From a virus, in IMG/VR virus record IMGVR_UViG_3300044765_000092, positions 1 to 64,000 of that record: DNA of 64,000 bases; one strand, given 5' to 3'. The notes below the pieces were generated by a model that was not told the origin of the DNA, did not search any database, and saw nothing but the letters and a program-made list of their open reading frames with translations. Positions 56,479 through 64,000 of the stretch are shown one piece after another; the stretch's first letter is position 1; each line of letters begins with the position of its first letter. Both the position numbers and the translations under genes were made by a program.

Positions 56479-57587
56479 AACGCATTGCAATTACATCGGA
56501 TTGGTGGGCAGAACTGAGCCCCGAAGGCCAGAAGGAATATCTGGCCGAACACCCAGATAGCAAGAAGGCACAGGAAGTTCGTCAGGCACAGGCTCAACAA
56601 CAGCATAAGCCATCGGAGAATAAGCCGGGGACCGGTATTGGACCCGAGTCGCATTCGGAAAAGCCCACGACCGAGAAGCCAGAGCACAAGGAAGCGCCAG
56701 CTCAAAAGCCTGCGGCCGAGAAAAAGGAAGGGCCGGAAAAGCCCGAGAAGCCAGAAGGTGAAAAGAAGGCTTCTCCACCGACGGTCGAGCGCAAGGTTCC
56801 GAGCGAGATGAAAAAGCCGGAGACCGAAAAGCCAGCTGAACCTGAGACTAAGACTCCGGCTCCCGCTCCGGCCCCTGCTCCAAAGGCCGAACACAAAGAT
56901 GAGGGTGAGGACAAGGGTGGTGAAGAAGCACCGTCAACCGAATCGGCACCCGACGCCCCCGCGGCTACTCCGTCTGGTCCTGTAGATCCTAAGTCGCTGC
57001 CAAAATCGGCGATGATCCACAAGCTCAAAGCCAAGATCAAGCGTTTGCACGGTCGCGACAAGGAATTCTTCGAGCAAGGTGGAGATGTTCCCAATAGTCC
57101 GCAACGCAAGAGCATTGCACAGCATGTCCGCGGCAAACACGGACTGATCATCAGCCATTTGAAGCAGCAGGCCCACGAATGGAAGTCTGGTGTAAACGCC
57201 CTGCACAAGCTGGGTCGAGGTAAACCACTGGATGATCATGACAAGCACGCTCTCAAGTCACTGACCAAGGACTTGATTGTCACAACGGGCATGGTTGCAT
57301 TTGGTGGTGGTCTGAGTCACGGTGTGATTCTGGCAGTCAAGCACATGGGTTTGGACATGATCCGTGACTCAGTGCTCAAGGCCGCGGCTCACGCAGTTGT
57401 GACCAAAGCTGCGCTCATGCATCATGTGCTTGCCACTGGTGGTGACCCAGACAAGGGTGACGCTGATTCGATCGACGATCGTCTGATGGAAGCGCTGCTC
57501 GAAGAAGTCACCAAGTTCATTGAGAGTGGTGATATTCCAGAGGAAGCATGGTCCAAAGCCATGTCAGAGATGGATATGAAGGACTGA
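56475..57587 (+). CDS. Hypothetical protein with LSPEGQKEYLAEHPDSK start and Pro/Glu/Lys-rich linker
   Basis: A 370-residue protein in three parts. Residues 1-40 (DWWAELSPEGQKEYLAEHP) are a short motif common at the N-termini of certain phage proteins. Residues ~45-175 are a low-complexity Pro/Glu/Lys/Ala linker, expected to be disordered. The C-terminal ~180 residues are helical with a Lys-rich part (AMIHKLKAKIKRLHG) and a hydrophobic helical pair (TTGMVAFGGGLSHGVILAV). ATGA overlap with the ligase. It may be virion-associated; the function is unknown. Confidence 0.6.
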   Translation: MKRIAITSDWWAELSPEGQKEYLAEHPDSKKAQEVRQAQAQQQHKPSENKPGTGIGPESHSEKPTTEKPEHKEAPAQKPAAEKKEGPEKPEKPEGEKKASPPTVERKVPSEMKKPETEKPAEPETKTPAPAPAPAPKAEHKDEGEDKGGEEAPSTESAPDAPAATPSGPVDPKSLPKSAMIHKLKAKIKRLHGRDKEFFEQGGDVPNSPQRKSIAQHVRGKHGLIISHLKQQAHEWKSGVNALHKLGRGKPLDDHDKHALKSLTKDLIVTTGMVAFGGGLSHGVILAVKHMGLDMIRDSVLKAAAHAVVTKAALMHHVLATGGDPDKGDADSIDDRLMEALLEEVTKFIESGDIPEEAWSKAMSEMDMKD

Positions 57588-57589
57588 TT

Positions 57590-57976
57590 GTGAAGCGCAT
57601 CTTGGTCACCGCCAGTATGCCACATCGAGTACTGGAAAAGATGGCCAAGGACTTGCGGACCGACTTTGCAGACCGTAAGGGACGTAAAGACTGCAAGACC
57701 AAGGTCGTCGAGGGTATTCAACATCGACACAATCTGCACGACAAGATCTGGCTGTTCGGCTCACAGAACGAGGTGACGCACGCTGTACTTACCGATGCGA
57801 ATAACAACGTGGTGGTCGACAGCCTAGCCAAATCAGGCGGTGAGTTCAAGGCCGACAAGGGATACACATGGTCAAAAGACGCCGATGACACGGTGACCGA
57901 CGAGTGTGTATCGACCATCAGTGTCGGTCATTGGTTCAAGCAGTATCTCGAACCGGAGGGCTTTCAATGGACCTGA
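57590..57976 (+). CDS. Hypothetical protein following the LSPE-motif gene
   Basis: A 128-residue alpha/beta protein beginning GTG at 57590 with AAGGA 6 bases upstream. Features include KIWLFGSQNEVTHAVLTD, SLAKSGGEF and a C-terminal VSTISVGHWFKQYLE. I recognise no family. Overlaps the SprT-like gene by 10 bases. Confidence 0.55.
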   Translation: MKRILVTASMPHRVLEKMAKDLRTDFADRKGRKDCKTKVVEGIQHRHNLHDKIWLFGSQNEVTHAVLTDANNNVVVDSLAKSGGEFKADKGYTWSKDADDTVTDECVSTISVGHWFKQYLEPEGFQWT

Positions 57977-58872
57977 ACGAACTCCCGTCCATGGTGGCCG
58001 ATGCCTATTCGAAGCTCAAGCACACAGTAGGACATCCTGCGCCCGATGGGCGGGTCGAGCTGGTCAATCCCCCGAAGTTCCGCACTGACTTCCGTGTGTG
58101 CCGTATCGAAACTGGCAGCATGTTCAAGCTCCGCGTCATGAACGAACGGTACGACTACTTCAATGAACATGCGTTTGGCAACCAGCTGACCAAGCCCAAG
58201 TTTGAAGTGTCGAAGAACATGCCGCATGCCATCAAGTACGGGTTCTACCAGAATGGTGGTCTACACGGTCAATCACGCATAGTAATCACCGCCAAACTGC
58301 TTCTGCTACCGGACGATACATTGTTCAACTACGTGATGTTGCACGAAATGGCTCACCAGTTCGTGCGTGAAGTGTTGAACGTACTGAGCGGTGATCCTCA
58401 CGGCGAATGGTGGCAAGAAACAATGCGCCGGCTCGGTCTGCCAGACACTGCCAAGTACCACGGTGATGTCGAAACCGTGATGACCAAACAAGAGAAGCTG
58501 GAAAAGCAGAAGACAGTAGAACGTATTGTCGTACACAACATCACTGTCGCAGACATCAAACAGTTTCCGCCTCAAGGCACAATCTTGATCTGTCTGTCGA
58601 ACCACAAGCCAGTGTTGCAGCGCATACTGCCAGTGTTCTTCACGCAGAAAATGGACAAGGTCCTGGGTGCAGACCCGAAGATCATGAAGCGCGGTAAGCT
58701 CAATCTGTTCCAGGCTGACCAGCTATCGTACCCAGATCTCAAGCATCGGCGTAGTAAAGCCTACGCTGCCCTCGAAGACCCCGTTGTTGTTCAATACGCA
58801 AAGCGTGCGACGGAGCTAGCTACCAGACTCACAGATGGTACTCTTGTCCACCATATCGATGACAAAGCCTGA
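57967..58872 (+). CDS. SprT-like zinc metalloprotease domain protein
   Basis: A 301-residue protein. Residues ~50-165 match the SprT/Spartan-like zincin: FKLRVMNERYDYF leads in, YVMLHEMAHQFVRE carries HExxH, and SGDPHGEWWQETMRRLG supplies the third His ligand with a Trp following. Such domains cut DNA-bound or DNA-crosslinked proteins in other organisms. The C-terminal ~130 residues (QQRILPVFFTQKMDKVLGA region) are a separate domain with basic helices. GGAGGG precedes the ATG. It may clear protein from phage DNA; this is inference from family. Confidence 0.72.
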   Translation: MDLNELPSMVADAYSKLKHTVGHPAPDGRVELVNPPKFRTDFRVCRIETGSMFKLRVMNERYDYFNEHAFGNQLTKPKFEVSKNMPHAIKYGFYQNGGLHGQSRIVITAKLLLLPDDTLFNYVMLHEMAHQFVREVLNVLSGDPHGEWWQETMRRLGLPDTAKYHGDVETVMTKQEKLEKQKTVERIVVHNITVADIKQFPPQGTILICLSNHKPVLQRILPVFFTQKMDKVLGADPKIMKRGKLNLFQADQLSYPDLKHRRSKAYAALEDPVVVQYAKRATELATRLTDGTLVHHIDDKA

Positions 58873-59224
58873 CTCAATGTCTATTCAACAAGCTCACGAT
58901 CAAGTCCTAACCACAGTCAAGGCCCACGGGTTCAAGACCGAGAATCTATACCCGGCAAGCTGTCGGTTCTTGCGCCAACTCCCGTGTGGTTTGCGCCAAG
59001 AACTGACGGTCCGTAGCCGAGGACGTGAGAATCCGAACGAATTCAGTATCGAACTCAATCTGTTGAAGAAGAAGCGGTTGCTGCGCAACAAGCTCTTGGT
59101 CGGGACTATCGACGAGTGCTGCGCCTTTGTTATGGAGCACATCAATGAAACGAATTCAGACAACAGTTCCCACCGAGCCGAGGCAGCTGGGGCTACCACC
59201 ACTGGTTCAGCCCAAGGTGGGTGA
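58859..59224 (+). CDS. Hypothetical basic protein
   Basis: A 121-residue protein, start uncertain among ATG 58835, 58859 and 58877 since none has a good ribosome-binding site. The middle is basic (QELTVRSRGREN, LLKKKRLLRNKLL); the end is Ala/Gly/Thr-rich. No family recognised. Overlaps both neighbours. Confidence 0.45.
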   Translation: MTKPDSMSIQQAHDQVLTTVKAHGFKTENLYPASCRFLRQLPCGLRQELTVRSRGRENPNEFSIELNLLKKKRLLRNKLLVGTIDECCAFVMEHINETNSDNSSHRAEAAGATTTGSAQGG

Positions 59225-59648
59225 TACGTTGTTGCTCGATGGTGAGACGTGGCCTTTAGCCATGTGCGAAGGTAAGTGGGGTCACTGGCTGTACGATGAG
59301 TGTGGACATCGATATAGTGGCGAGTTCATCGCCATTCCAGAACACCATATCCTAGTGCAGGATCCACAGCGATCGAGGCCCGGTCATCCAGTGTGGATCA
59401 CGGGAATGCCGGCTGCCAAGGAGCGTCGATCACCATTGCGCGTTACAACCGTACAGACGTACAAGGTTAAGATCGGTCTGGGTGCCGAGCAACTGGAATA
59501 CGATATCGAGGCTGAGAACGTTGATCAAGCTCGACGTCTGGCTATAGGTCGTCTGTCACGTAATTTGAATGTAGTGATCCCGGTGCTCATCACTAGGTTG
59601 AAGACACCACCAAACTACATCCGCGTCGAACTACTACATCCACACTGA
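59145..59648 (+). CDS. Hypothetical protein
   Basis: A 167-residue protein starting ATG 59145 with GGAG 7 bases upstream and overlapping the previous gene by 80 bases. The first half is beta-rich (VGDTLLLDGETWPLAMCEG, WLYDECGHRYSG); the second half (TYKVKIGLGAEQLEYDIEAENVD) is alpha/beta. Not recognised. It precedes the topoisomerase. Confidence 0.55.
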   Translation: MKRIQTTVPTEPRQLGLPPLVQPKVGDTLLLDGETWPLAMCEGKWGHWLYDECGHRYSGEFIAIPEHHILVQDPQRSRPGHPVWITGMPAAKERRSPLRVTTVQTYKVKIGLGAEQLEYDIEAENVDQARRLAIGRLSRNLNVVIPVLITRLKTPPNYIRVELLHPH

Positions 59649-59650
59649 TT

Positions 59651-61348
59651 ATGAAGACACTCACGACCGCTGCACCGAATCAGAAGCAGTTTGACGACCT
59701 CATTCGCCTCATGTACGCGGCCGTGATCTCTGTGTCAGATGGTCAGGCGGCAACAGGCGAGCTCAAGGCACAAACCATCGCGTGGTCAGCCAATGCCGCA
59801 AAGTTCGAGAAGCAGTACGATCTACCAGAACTCACCAATTCGTTGCGCGAAGTGGTAGCCGATCCGGCAGCTCTCGACGATGTGATCGACACGTTTCGGT
59901 CTTCCCGTCAGATTCTAAAGCAAATGCAGCTGGACCGTGAGTTCAGCCACGAGGATATTGACATCCTCAAGGCATCGTTTGCCTATCTGCTTACCAAGAG
60001 CGATCGTGCATTGCAGGCCCTGGTGAAGATGGCACCACGGCTACACACACCTCTGTTGTCTGCGCAGCTCAAGTTCGATGCGGGCTCCCAAAACACATAC
60101 AACAAGCCACTGCAGAAGATCGTATGGGCTGTGGCAAAGCGTAAGAACTCCAACAAGCTGACTAAGGACGAAGCAGAAGCGCTCAGGGAAAAGAACCCGG
60201 AGGTATACAAGGAGTACCTCCGTCTGCGTCGTGGAGTCAACGACGTGTGGAAGACCGAGCTGCGTAACTTTGTCTTCGACTCGGGCAAACCCATAGTCGA
60301 CTATCAGGCGGCGCTCAAGTTCCTGCAGAGCCAGGGTCTCGAACACACGCTGCCACCTCAGTATCGCGGCAAGATCGACGCTAACGGTGCTCTCTACACG
60401 ACGACGGGCAAACCCTTGGCCGGCGGTCTACCGAGTCCTGGGTTTACCATCAAAATGAACCCGGATTACGATCCGAAGACCGATGATGGCGCTGTGTTCA
60501 TGACCATCAACGACGAAACGGATGCAGTCAGCAAATATGTCTATACGCAAGACTTCGTCAAGCGTGCGACCAAGAGCAAACTTGAGAAGGTCAAGAAGCT
60601 AGACACAATGATCGACAACGTCCGCAAGAAGTGGATGATGTATGTCAAGCAGGGTGGCAAGTCGCCTCAGGCGGTGTGTTCGACGGTCCTTGAACTGCTC
60701 TACTTGTTCGGTGCTCGAATCGGTGATAAGGGTAACACAGCCAAGGGTAAGACCACGTATGGGCTATCGACCATTCTGGTCAAGCATGTCAAGGTCTCGG
60801 GCGCCAACGTCGTCATCGGTTACAATGGCAAAGACGGTGTGCGTCAGGTTCATAAGCTGGATGGTAGCACACCAGAAGGCAAGATCCTGGTGAGGAACAT
60901 CAAGATCCTATTGCACGGCAAACAGCCAAACGATCAGGTGTTCACTTTTGACTACGGCGATCGTACTGACATCCCAGCCAATCCGAAGATGATCAATGAT
61001 TGGTTCCACAAGCTAGGTATCCCACAGGGAGTGACGGTTCACAAACTGCGCCACGTTCAGGGTAGCCGTTTGTTCCGCGAGCTGATGGACCAGAATGCTA
61101 AGACCTTGTTTGAGCGTAAGGTCCCGCTGACCCAGACGCAGGGCAACCAAGCATTTGTCAAGTTGGCTGAGAAAGTTGGTCAGCTGCTAGGTCACATAAA
61201 GACCGCAGGTGGTCAAGCTAAAGTCACAGGGATGACCGCTCTTAAAAGCTACATTGACCCAGAGGCCCAGCTCGAGTTCTGGTCGCGGGCTAATCTACGA
61301 CCGCCCAAGTACCTCGAAAAGATGGGCAAGAACCAGGGACTGCTGTGA
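59651..61348 (+). CDS. DNA topoisomerase IB
   Basis: A 565-residue type IB (poxvirus/eukaryote-like) topoisomerase that relaxes supercoils through a 3'-phosphotyrosine intermediate. The catalytic domain shows ELLYLFGARIGDKGNT (first Arg), VVIGYNGKDGVRQVHK (Lys loop), VTVHKLRHVQGSRLF (Arg/His) and MTALKSYIDPEAQ with the nucleophilic Tyr. The N-terminal ~200 residues are helical and unlike the core family. Many large phages use type II enzymes; IB is less usual. It is overlapped by the small gene that follows (TGATG). Confidence 0.88.
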   Translation: MKTLTTAAPNQKQFDDLIRLMYAAVISVSDGQAATGELKAQTIAWSANAAKFEKQYDLPELTNSLREVVADPAALDDVIDTFRSSRQILKQMQLDREFSHEDIDILKASFAYLLTKSDRALQALVKMAPRLHTPLLSAQLKFDAGSQNTYNKPLQKIVWAVAKRKNSNKLTKDEAEALREKNPEVYKEYLRLRRGVNDVWKTELRNFVFDSGKPIVDYQAALKFLQSQGLEHTLPPQYRGKIDANGALYTTTGKPLAGGLPSPGFTIKMNPDYDPKTDDGAVFMTINDETDAVSKYVYTQDFVKRATKSKLEKVKKLDTMIDNVRKKWMMYVKQGGKSPQAVCSTVLELLYLFGARIGDKGNTAKGKTTYGLSTILVKHVKVSGANVVIGYNGKDGVRQVHKLDGSTPEGKILVRNIKILLHGKQPNDQVFTFDYGDRTDIPANPKMINDWFHKLGIPQGVTVHKLRHVQGSRLFRELMDQNAKTLFERKVPLTQTQGNQAFVKLAEKVGQLLGHIKTAGGQAKVTGMTALKSYIDPEAQLEFWSRANLRPPKYLEKMGKNQGLL

Positions 61349-61761
61349 TGCAACAGATCATTGTACTGAGTGCAGGAACCAAGGCCAGTCCTTGGTTCAA
61401 GTGTGAGGTAATAGCGCCGATAGGCCCGTTTGAAGCGGGCGACAAAGTGTACGTGAAGAAGAACACTGAGTATCCGCTACGCGGGGCTGGTGAAACCTAC
61501 TGGATCTTCGGATACAACACGGGTCGCGTTGCTCACGTCGGTCGTGATGTAGGTGCCTCGTTCATCCGCAGTGCCCTCAAGCGTGGCGGTAACGCCGCGA
61601 TCGCCACACCAGCACAGGCAGAGGCACTGACCCAACGATTCGCACCAATCGTTCAGCAGCTGATCAAGAAGTGGCAAACCGACCGCAAGAAGTTTCCGAT
61701 ACAGCCACGCATCCGCGAGATCAAGATTGAAGAACCACAACGCGATTGGTCGCACAAGTAA
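61348..61761 (+). CDS. Hypothetical protein, last gene of plus block
   Basis: A 137-residue protein. The N-terminal half is beta-rich (WFKCEVIAPIGPFEAGDKVYVKK, YWIFGYNTGRVAHVG), the C-terminal half is helical (EALTQRFAPIVQQLIKKW). ATG 61348 overlaps the topoisomerase TGA. Its stop codon runs into the bidirectional terminator at 61761. Function unknown. Confidence 0.6.
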   Translation: MQQIIVLSAGTKASPWFKCEVIAPIGPFEAGDKVYVKKNTEYPLRGAGETYWIFGYNTGRVAHVGRDVGASFIRSALKRGGNAAIATPAQAEALTQRFAPIVQQLIKKWQTDRKKFPIQPRIREIKIEEPQRDWSHK

Positions 61762-61788
61762 AAACGGGACCCCTAGGGGTCCCGTTTT
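61761..61788. terminator. Bidirectional terminator at a convergent junction
   Basis: AAAACGGGACCCC-TA-GGGGTCCCGTTTT is a perfect 13-bp stem with T/A-runs at both sides. It ends the plus block and the minus gene at 61808. Its core is nearly the same as the hairpin at 18182-18207. Confidence 0.92.
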
Positions 61789-61807
61789 CATTGGCGCGGT
61801 CAGATGA

Positions 61808-62647
61808 TCACTTCACTTGTGCATACGTTGTAGACAGCCACTCACGCACTTCAGCTTGAGTTGGATAACGCCCATTCAGAACAGACGGTGCGCTGTCGAT
61901 GTACTGAGCAAGGAAGTAGTTGTCTTCCTGCGGATCTTCACCTGCTTCAAACGCCCACATCTTCTTGTAGCGCCGCGGCTTTTCCGAGTAGCCGTTCTCG
62001 ACACGAAAGGCATTGAGTGTTGCCTTGCCCATGTATCTGGCATACAGGTGATCGAACGACACACCCATCGAGTCAGCAAGACACAACACTTCGTAGACTG
62101 AACCTTGACCAGAAGCCACTGCGATCATGGTATACCGCAGTTGTTCACGAACAGATCGCTGGTCTTCGTTAGACCGATCTTCGTGGGTTAGGACAATGTC
62201 CTCGGCCACGGAATCCATCATACATTCCGTGGTTTCTTCGGAGAGCTCTCCAATAGGCTCATCGCCGATGCTACTTTCCACCACATCGGTGTACGACAGA
62301 ACCATGCCGACGCGGCTCGGAGGAAGATCCATCTCGTTCGAAACCCACAGCACCATTTCCTGACTCAGAACAAAGTGCAGTGTGTCCACCAGCTCGGTAA
62401 TGCAATTACTGCGATCGGTTTCCTTAGCGGTCCACCATTCGTAGCCCAGGCTGCCCATGAATTCGCCGAGTTCACCAAGAGCAGCCGCCGTGTAGTCGAT
62501 TGGCTTTTTGCCATCGATCAACTCATCGCTGAGGATCTCTCCGGCCACGCCTCGAAGGATCCATTCGTTTGAGTACGAACCCTTGTTCAACGCAGCCTGC
62601 ACACGTAGCAGGTCAGCAACTCGTTCTTTCGTCAGATTTTGGATCAT
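61808..62647 (-). CDS. Dimeric (all-alpha) dUTPase
   Basis: Hydrolyses dUTP (and often dUDP) to dUMP, keeping uracil out of DNA and supplying dUMP. The 279-residue protein matches the all-alpha dUTPase/MazG-like fold: NEWILRGVAGEILSDEL, ALGELGEFMGSLGYEWW, ITELVDTLHFVLSQEM (metal-binding Glu/Asp), and a C-terminal YMGKATLNAFRVENGY followed by an EDNYFLAQYI. It is not the trimeric beta-type enzyme. ATG 62647 is preferred to TTG 62662 on start codon and spacing. dUMP is the likely substrate of the TS-like enzyme at 19028. Confidence 0.88.
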   Translation of the reverse strand: MIQNLTKERVADLLRVQAALNKGSYSNEWILRGVAGEILSDELIDGKKPIDYTAAALGELGEFMGSLGYEWWTAKETDRSNCITELVDTLHFVLSQEMVLWVSNEMDLPPSRVGMVLSYTDVVESSIGDEPIGELSEETTECMMDSVAEDIVLTHEDRSNEDQRSVREQLRYTMIAVASGQGSVYEVLCLADSMGVSFDHLYARYMGKATLNAFRVENGYSEKPRRYKKMWAFEAGEDPQEDNYFLAQYIDSAPSVLNGRYPTQAEVREWLSTTYAQVK

Positions 62648-62658
62648 GTTGGTTTGGT

Positions 62659-63261
62659 TCAATCGTTGATGAAAATGCGCTTTCTAGCGCGTATTGTTCG
62701 ACGGGAGAAATCCCCGGCCCGCCACCCGAGTCTAGCTAGGATGGCAATGCGGTTAGCATCGGTCATCCGTGTGTTCTTCGACGGTCGCACGATTCGTGCG
62801 TAGCCAGTGCTGCGCTGTACTATGATGATCCCAACTTGTGGACCTAGTCGGTTCATCAACTCAGCCGTTTGTTTGATCTTCGACCACGTCTTCTCCGTAA
62901 AACAGAAATAGAAGCGGTCGCACAGGTTAAGATACGAATTCCACTTATCGTCGGTACGGAAGTCAGCCACACAGCTCTTCACTTCGACGATCACCACATC
63001 ACCGTTTATACGGTTGCCTATCAGATCGGCTCGCCTATTACCCCAGGTCAATACTCCGAGCTCTTCTGTGCAGCTATACCCACCCTTTACAAACAGATGA
63101 GTGGCAGCCTCTTTGAGAGCAGCCGCCACTTCCTTGCGTGTAAACTTTGGACCTGACAACGCTTGTTCGGATCGCGCAGCGATCTTAGCTCGTTGTTCTG
63201 CCTCGCGTTTCAGTCTGGTGGCCGAACTACGTGCCTTTGGTCTACGTTTACGGCGTGACAT
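62659..63261 (-). CDS. MmcB-like PD-(D/E)XK nuclease-fold protein
   Basis: A 200-residue protein. The N-terminus is a very basic, Arg/Lys-rich stretch (~30 residues). The core fits the MmcB family of DNA-repair-associated endonuclease-fold proteins: WGNRRADLIG (Asp), VVIVEVKSCVADFRTDDKW (E-x-K), then CDRFYFCF. Members are induced in DNA repair; nuclease activity is predicted from the E-x-K. Basic N-terminus suggests DNA binding. 11 bases upstream of the dUTPase, and overlapping the following gene by 14 bases. Confidence 0.75.
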   Translation of the reverse strand: MSRRKRRPKARSSATRLKREAEQRAKIAARSEQALSGPKFTRKEVAAALKEAATHLFVKGGYSCTEELGVLTWGNRRADLIGNRINGDVVIVEVKSCVADFRTDDKWNSYLNLCDRFYFCFTEKTWSKIKQTAELMNRLGPQVGIIIVQRSTGYARIVRPSKNTRMTDANRIAILARLGWRAGDFSRRTIRARKRIFIND

Positions 63262-63628
63262 TCCACCCAGACTCGAGACCCTGAACGATCACACCGTTTG
63301 TGTACTGCAGATAGTTGCCTGGGGCGCCAGACGCCGAGCTCCATTGGACACCAGGAATTGCTTGGTTCACGTCCATGTACTCGGCTTGCCCCTTGTAGTC
63401 GCCAGACACCGCTTGAGCGTGGCTCAGCAAGCACGCCATCATCGCCGGATTCTGCTTGCCTGTGATAATCTTGTCGGGCGTCCACAGCTGAACTGGCACA
63501 GTGCCGGCTGTCAGCGTGATGGCCGTTTCAGAACCGTTGAACGTGGTCTCGACCGCCAGCGTGTAGTAGCCGAGAACCTTTTTCGTTTCCACCTCGATGA
63601 TGGGAACGAACTTTTGCTTGTACGACAT
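63248..63628 (-). CDS. Hypothetical protein, possibly virion-related
   Basis: A 126-residue beta-rich protein, not recognised. Strands such as KVLGYYTLAVETTFNGSETAITL and a Gly/Ser-rich end (SSASGAPGNYLQYTNG) look like a small decoration or assembly protein. A TAATTTGAT element 32 nt upstream matches those before the prohead protease and the pre-portal gene. That is the only hint at late expression. Confidence 0.5.
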   Translation of the reverse strand: MSYKQKFVPIIEVETKKVLGYYTLAVETTFNGSETAITLTAGTVPVQLWTPDKIITGKQNPAMMACLLSHAQAVSGDYKGQAEYMDVNQAIPGVQWSSASGAPGNYLQYTNGVIVQGLESGWNVTP

Positions 63629-63660
63629 TTGGGTCTCCGTATTTGACCACCAAAGATGGT

Positions 63661-63669
63661 ATCAAATTA
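63661..63669 (-). promoter_or_regulatory. Candidate phage promoter element TAATTTGAT (minus strand)
   Basis: TAATTTGAT on the minus strand, 32 nt before the ATG at 63628. Shares the 9-mer and the spacing with 5084 and 50664. Confidence 0.4.
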
Positions 63670-63688
63670 ACCGGAGATGCACCTGATG

Positions 63689-63979
63689 TCACTTAGGAGC
63701 GCCATACTTGTCAAACAAGCGCTTCAGCTCAGCACGTTCTTTTGCCTCGATGCTAGCCGACTTTTCTACATGCTCGTAGTACGGGATCCACGTTGACGGA
63801 ATCTTTCCTTGGCGTCCTGCGTTCCACGCCCTGACCTGATTTTCGAGATCAGTTGCACCACCGTCTCCAAACGACCCGTTGTGGGCTGCTGTCTCTCGAC
63901 GATTGGCTGCTTCCTGCAACACCATGTTGGCTGTTGCTTCGAGCAAGGCAGGATCAAAAAACATTCTCGTCTTGTTCAT
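63689..63979 (-). CDS. Hypothetical small protein
   Basis: A 96-residue helical protein with Gly/Asp-rich middle. ATG 63979 is favoured because GGAGGG lies 6 bases upstream; the ATG at 63985 adjoins that site too closely. Not recognised. Confidence 0.55.
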   Translation of the reverse strand: MNKTRMFFDPALLEATANMVLQEAANRRETAAHNGSFGDGGATDLENQVRAWNAGRQGKIPSTWIPYYEHVEKSASIEAKERAELKRLFDKYGAPK

Positions 63980-64000
63980 GTTCATCCCTCCAAGAATCTG

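Noticed and set aside
1-64000. CRISPR array, insertion sequence, integrase or attachment site
   Set aside because: No regularly spaced repeats, transposase or recombinase motifs were seen; repeats are confined to fibre genes.

Overview
The window is part of the genome of a tailed double-stranded DNA bacteriophage (Caudoviricetes), probably a large one (well over 64 kb). It carries a terminase large subunit, portal protein, prohead protease, several tail fibres and spikes, a full set of lysis genes and a near-complete replication apparatus. I see no rRNA, tRNA, CRISPR or integrase genes. The Rz/Rz1-type spanin pair and the muramidase endolysin point to a Gram-negative host; I cannot name it. 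Coding density is very high, with many 4-base ATGA or GTGA overlaps, and no gene-free stretch reaches 300 bases.

Layout: four transcription blocks. (1) About 54-18176, plus strand: endolysin, holin-like membrane proteins, a prohead protease and a long array of host-recognition proteins. The array includes an esterase, a TIM-barrel-like glycosidase, a beta-helix spike and three fibres sharing one N-terminal module, and it ends with a glycosyltransferase. (2) 31179-18216, minus strand: DnaG-type primase, spanins, small unknown genes, two more glycosyltransferases and a cassette of predicted DNA-base hypermodification enzymes. (3) 31280-61761, plus strand: Cas4-like nuclease, FEN-type exonuclease, a sigma-70-region-2-like protein followed by a DnaN-like clamp, SF2 helicase, AAA+ ATPase, DnaB-like helicase, then terminase, portal, NAD-dependent ligase and topoisomerase IB. 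(4) 63979-61808, minus strand: dimeric dUTPase, an MmcB-like nuclease and small unknowns. Near-perfect bidirectional terminator hairpins with a CCCTAGGG core sit at both convergent junctions (18182-18207 and 61761-61788).

The most interesting region is 18216-25202. A thymidylate-synthase-superfamily enzyme that keeps the dUMP-type Asn, a P-loop kinase of the 5-hydroxymethyluracil-DNA-kinase type and a protein with the helical domain of 5-hmdU DNA kinases / alpha-glutamyl-putrescinyl-thymine pyrophosphorylases lie together with an Nmad1 (DUF1599) protein. This is the signature of thymidine hypermodification known from phages such as phiW-14, ViI and M6. Here UDP-galactopyranose mutase and a sulfotransferase are interleaved, and two glycosyltransferases lie just upstream. 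This suggests either a sugar- or sulfate-decorated thymine or a separate glycan-modifying pathway. The radical-SAM and PLP enzymes of the known pathways are not in this window. The dUTPase of block 4 would feed dUMP to the same pathway.

Two recurring short motifs look like phage promoters. TGTAAATG occurs upstream of the primase, clamp, AAA+ ATPase and glycosyltransferase genes and of both divergent operons. TAATTTGAT lies 32-35 nt before three genes, including the prohead protease and the gene preceding the portal. A phage sigma-like protein encoded next to the sliding clamp could read one of them, by analogy with T4 late transcription.
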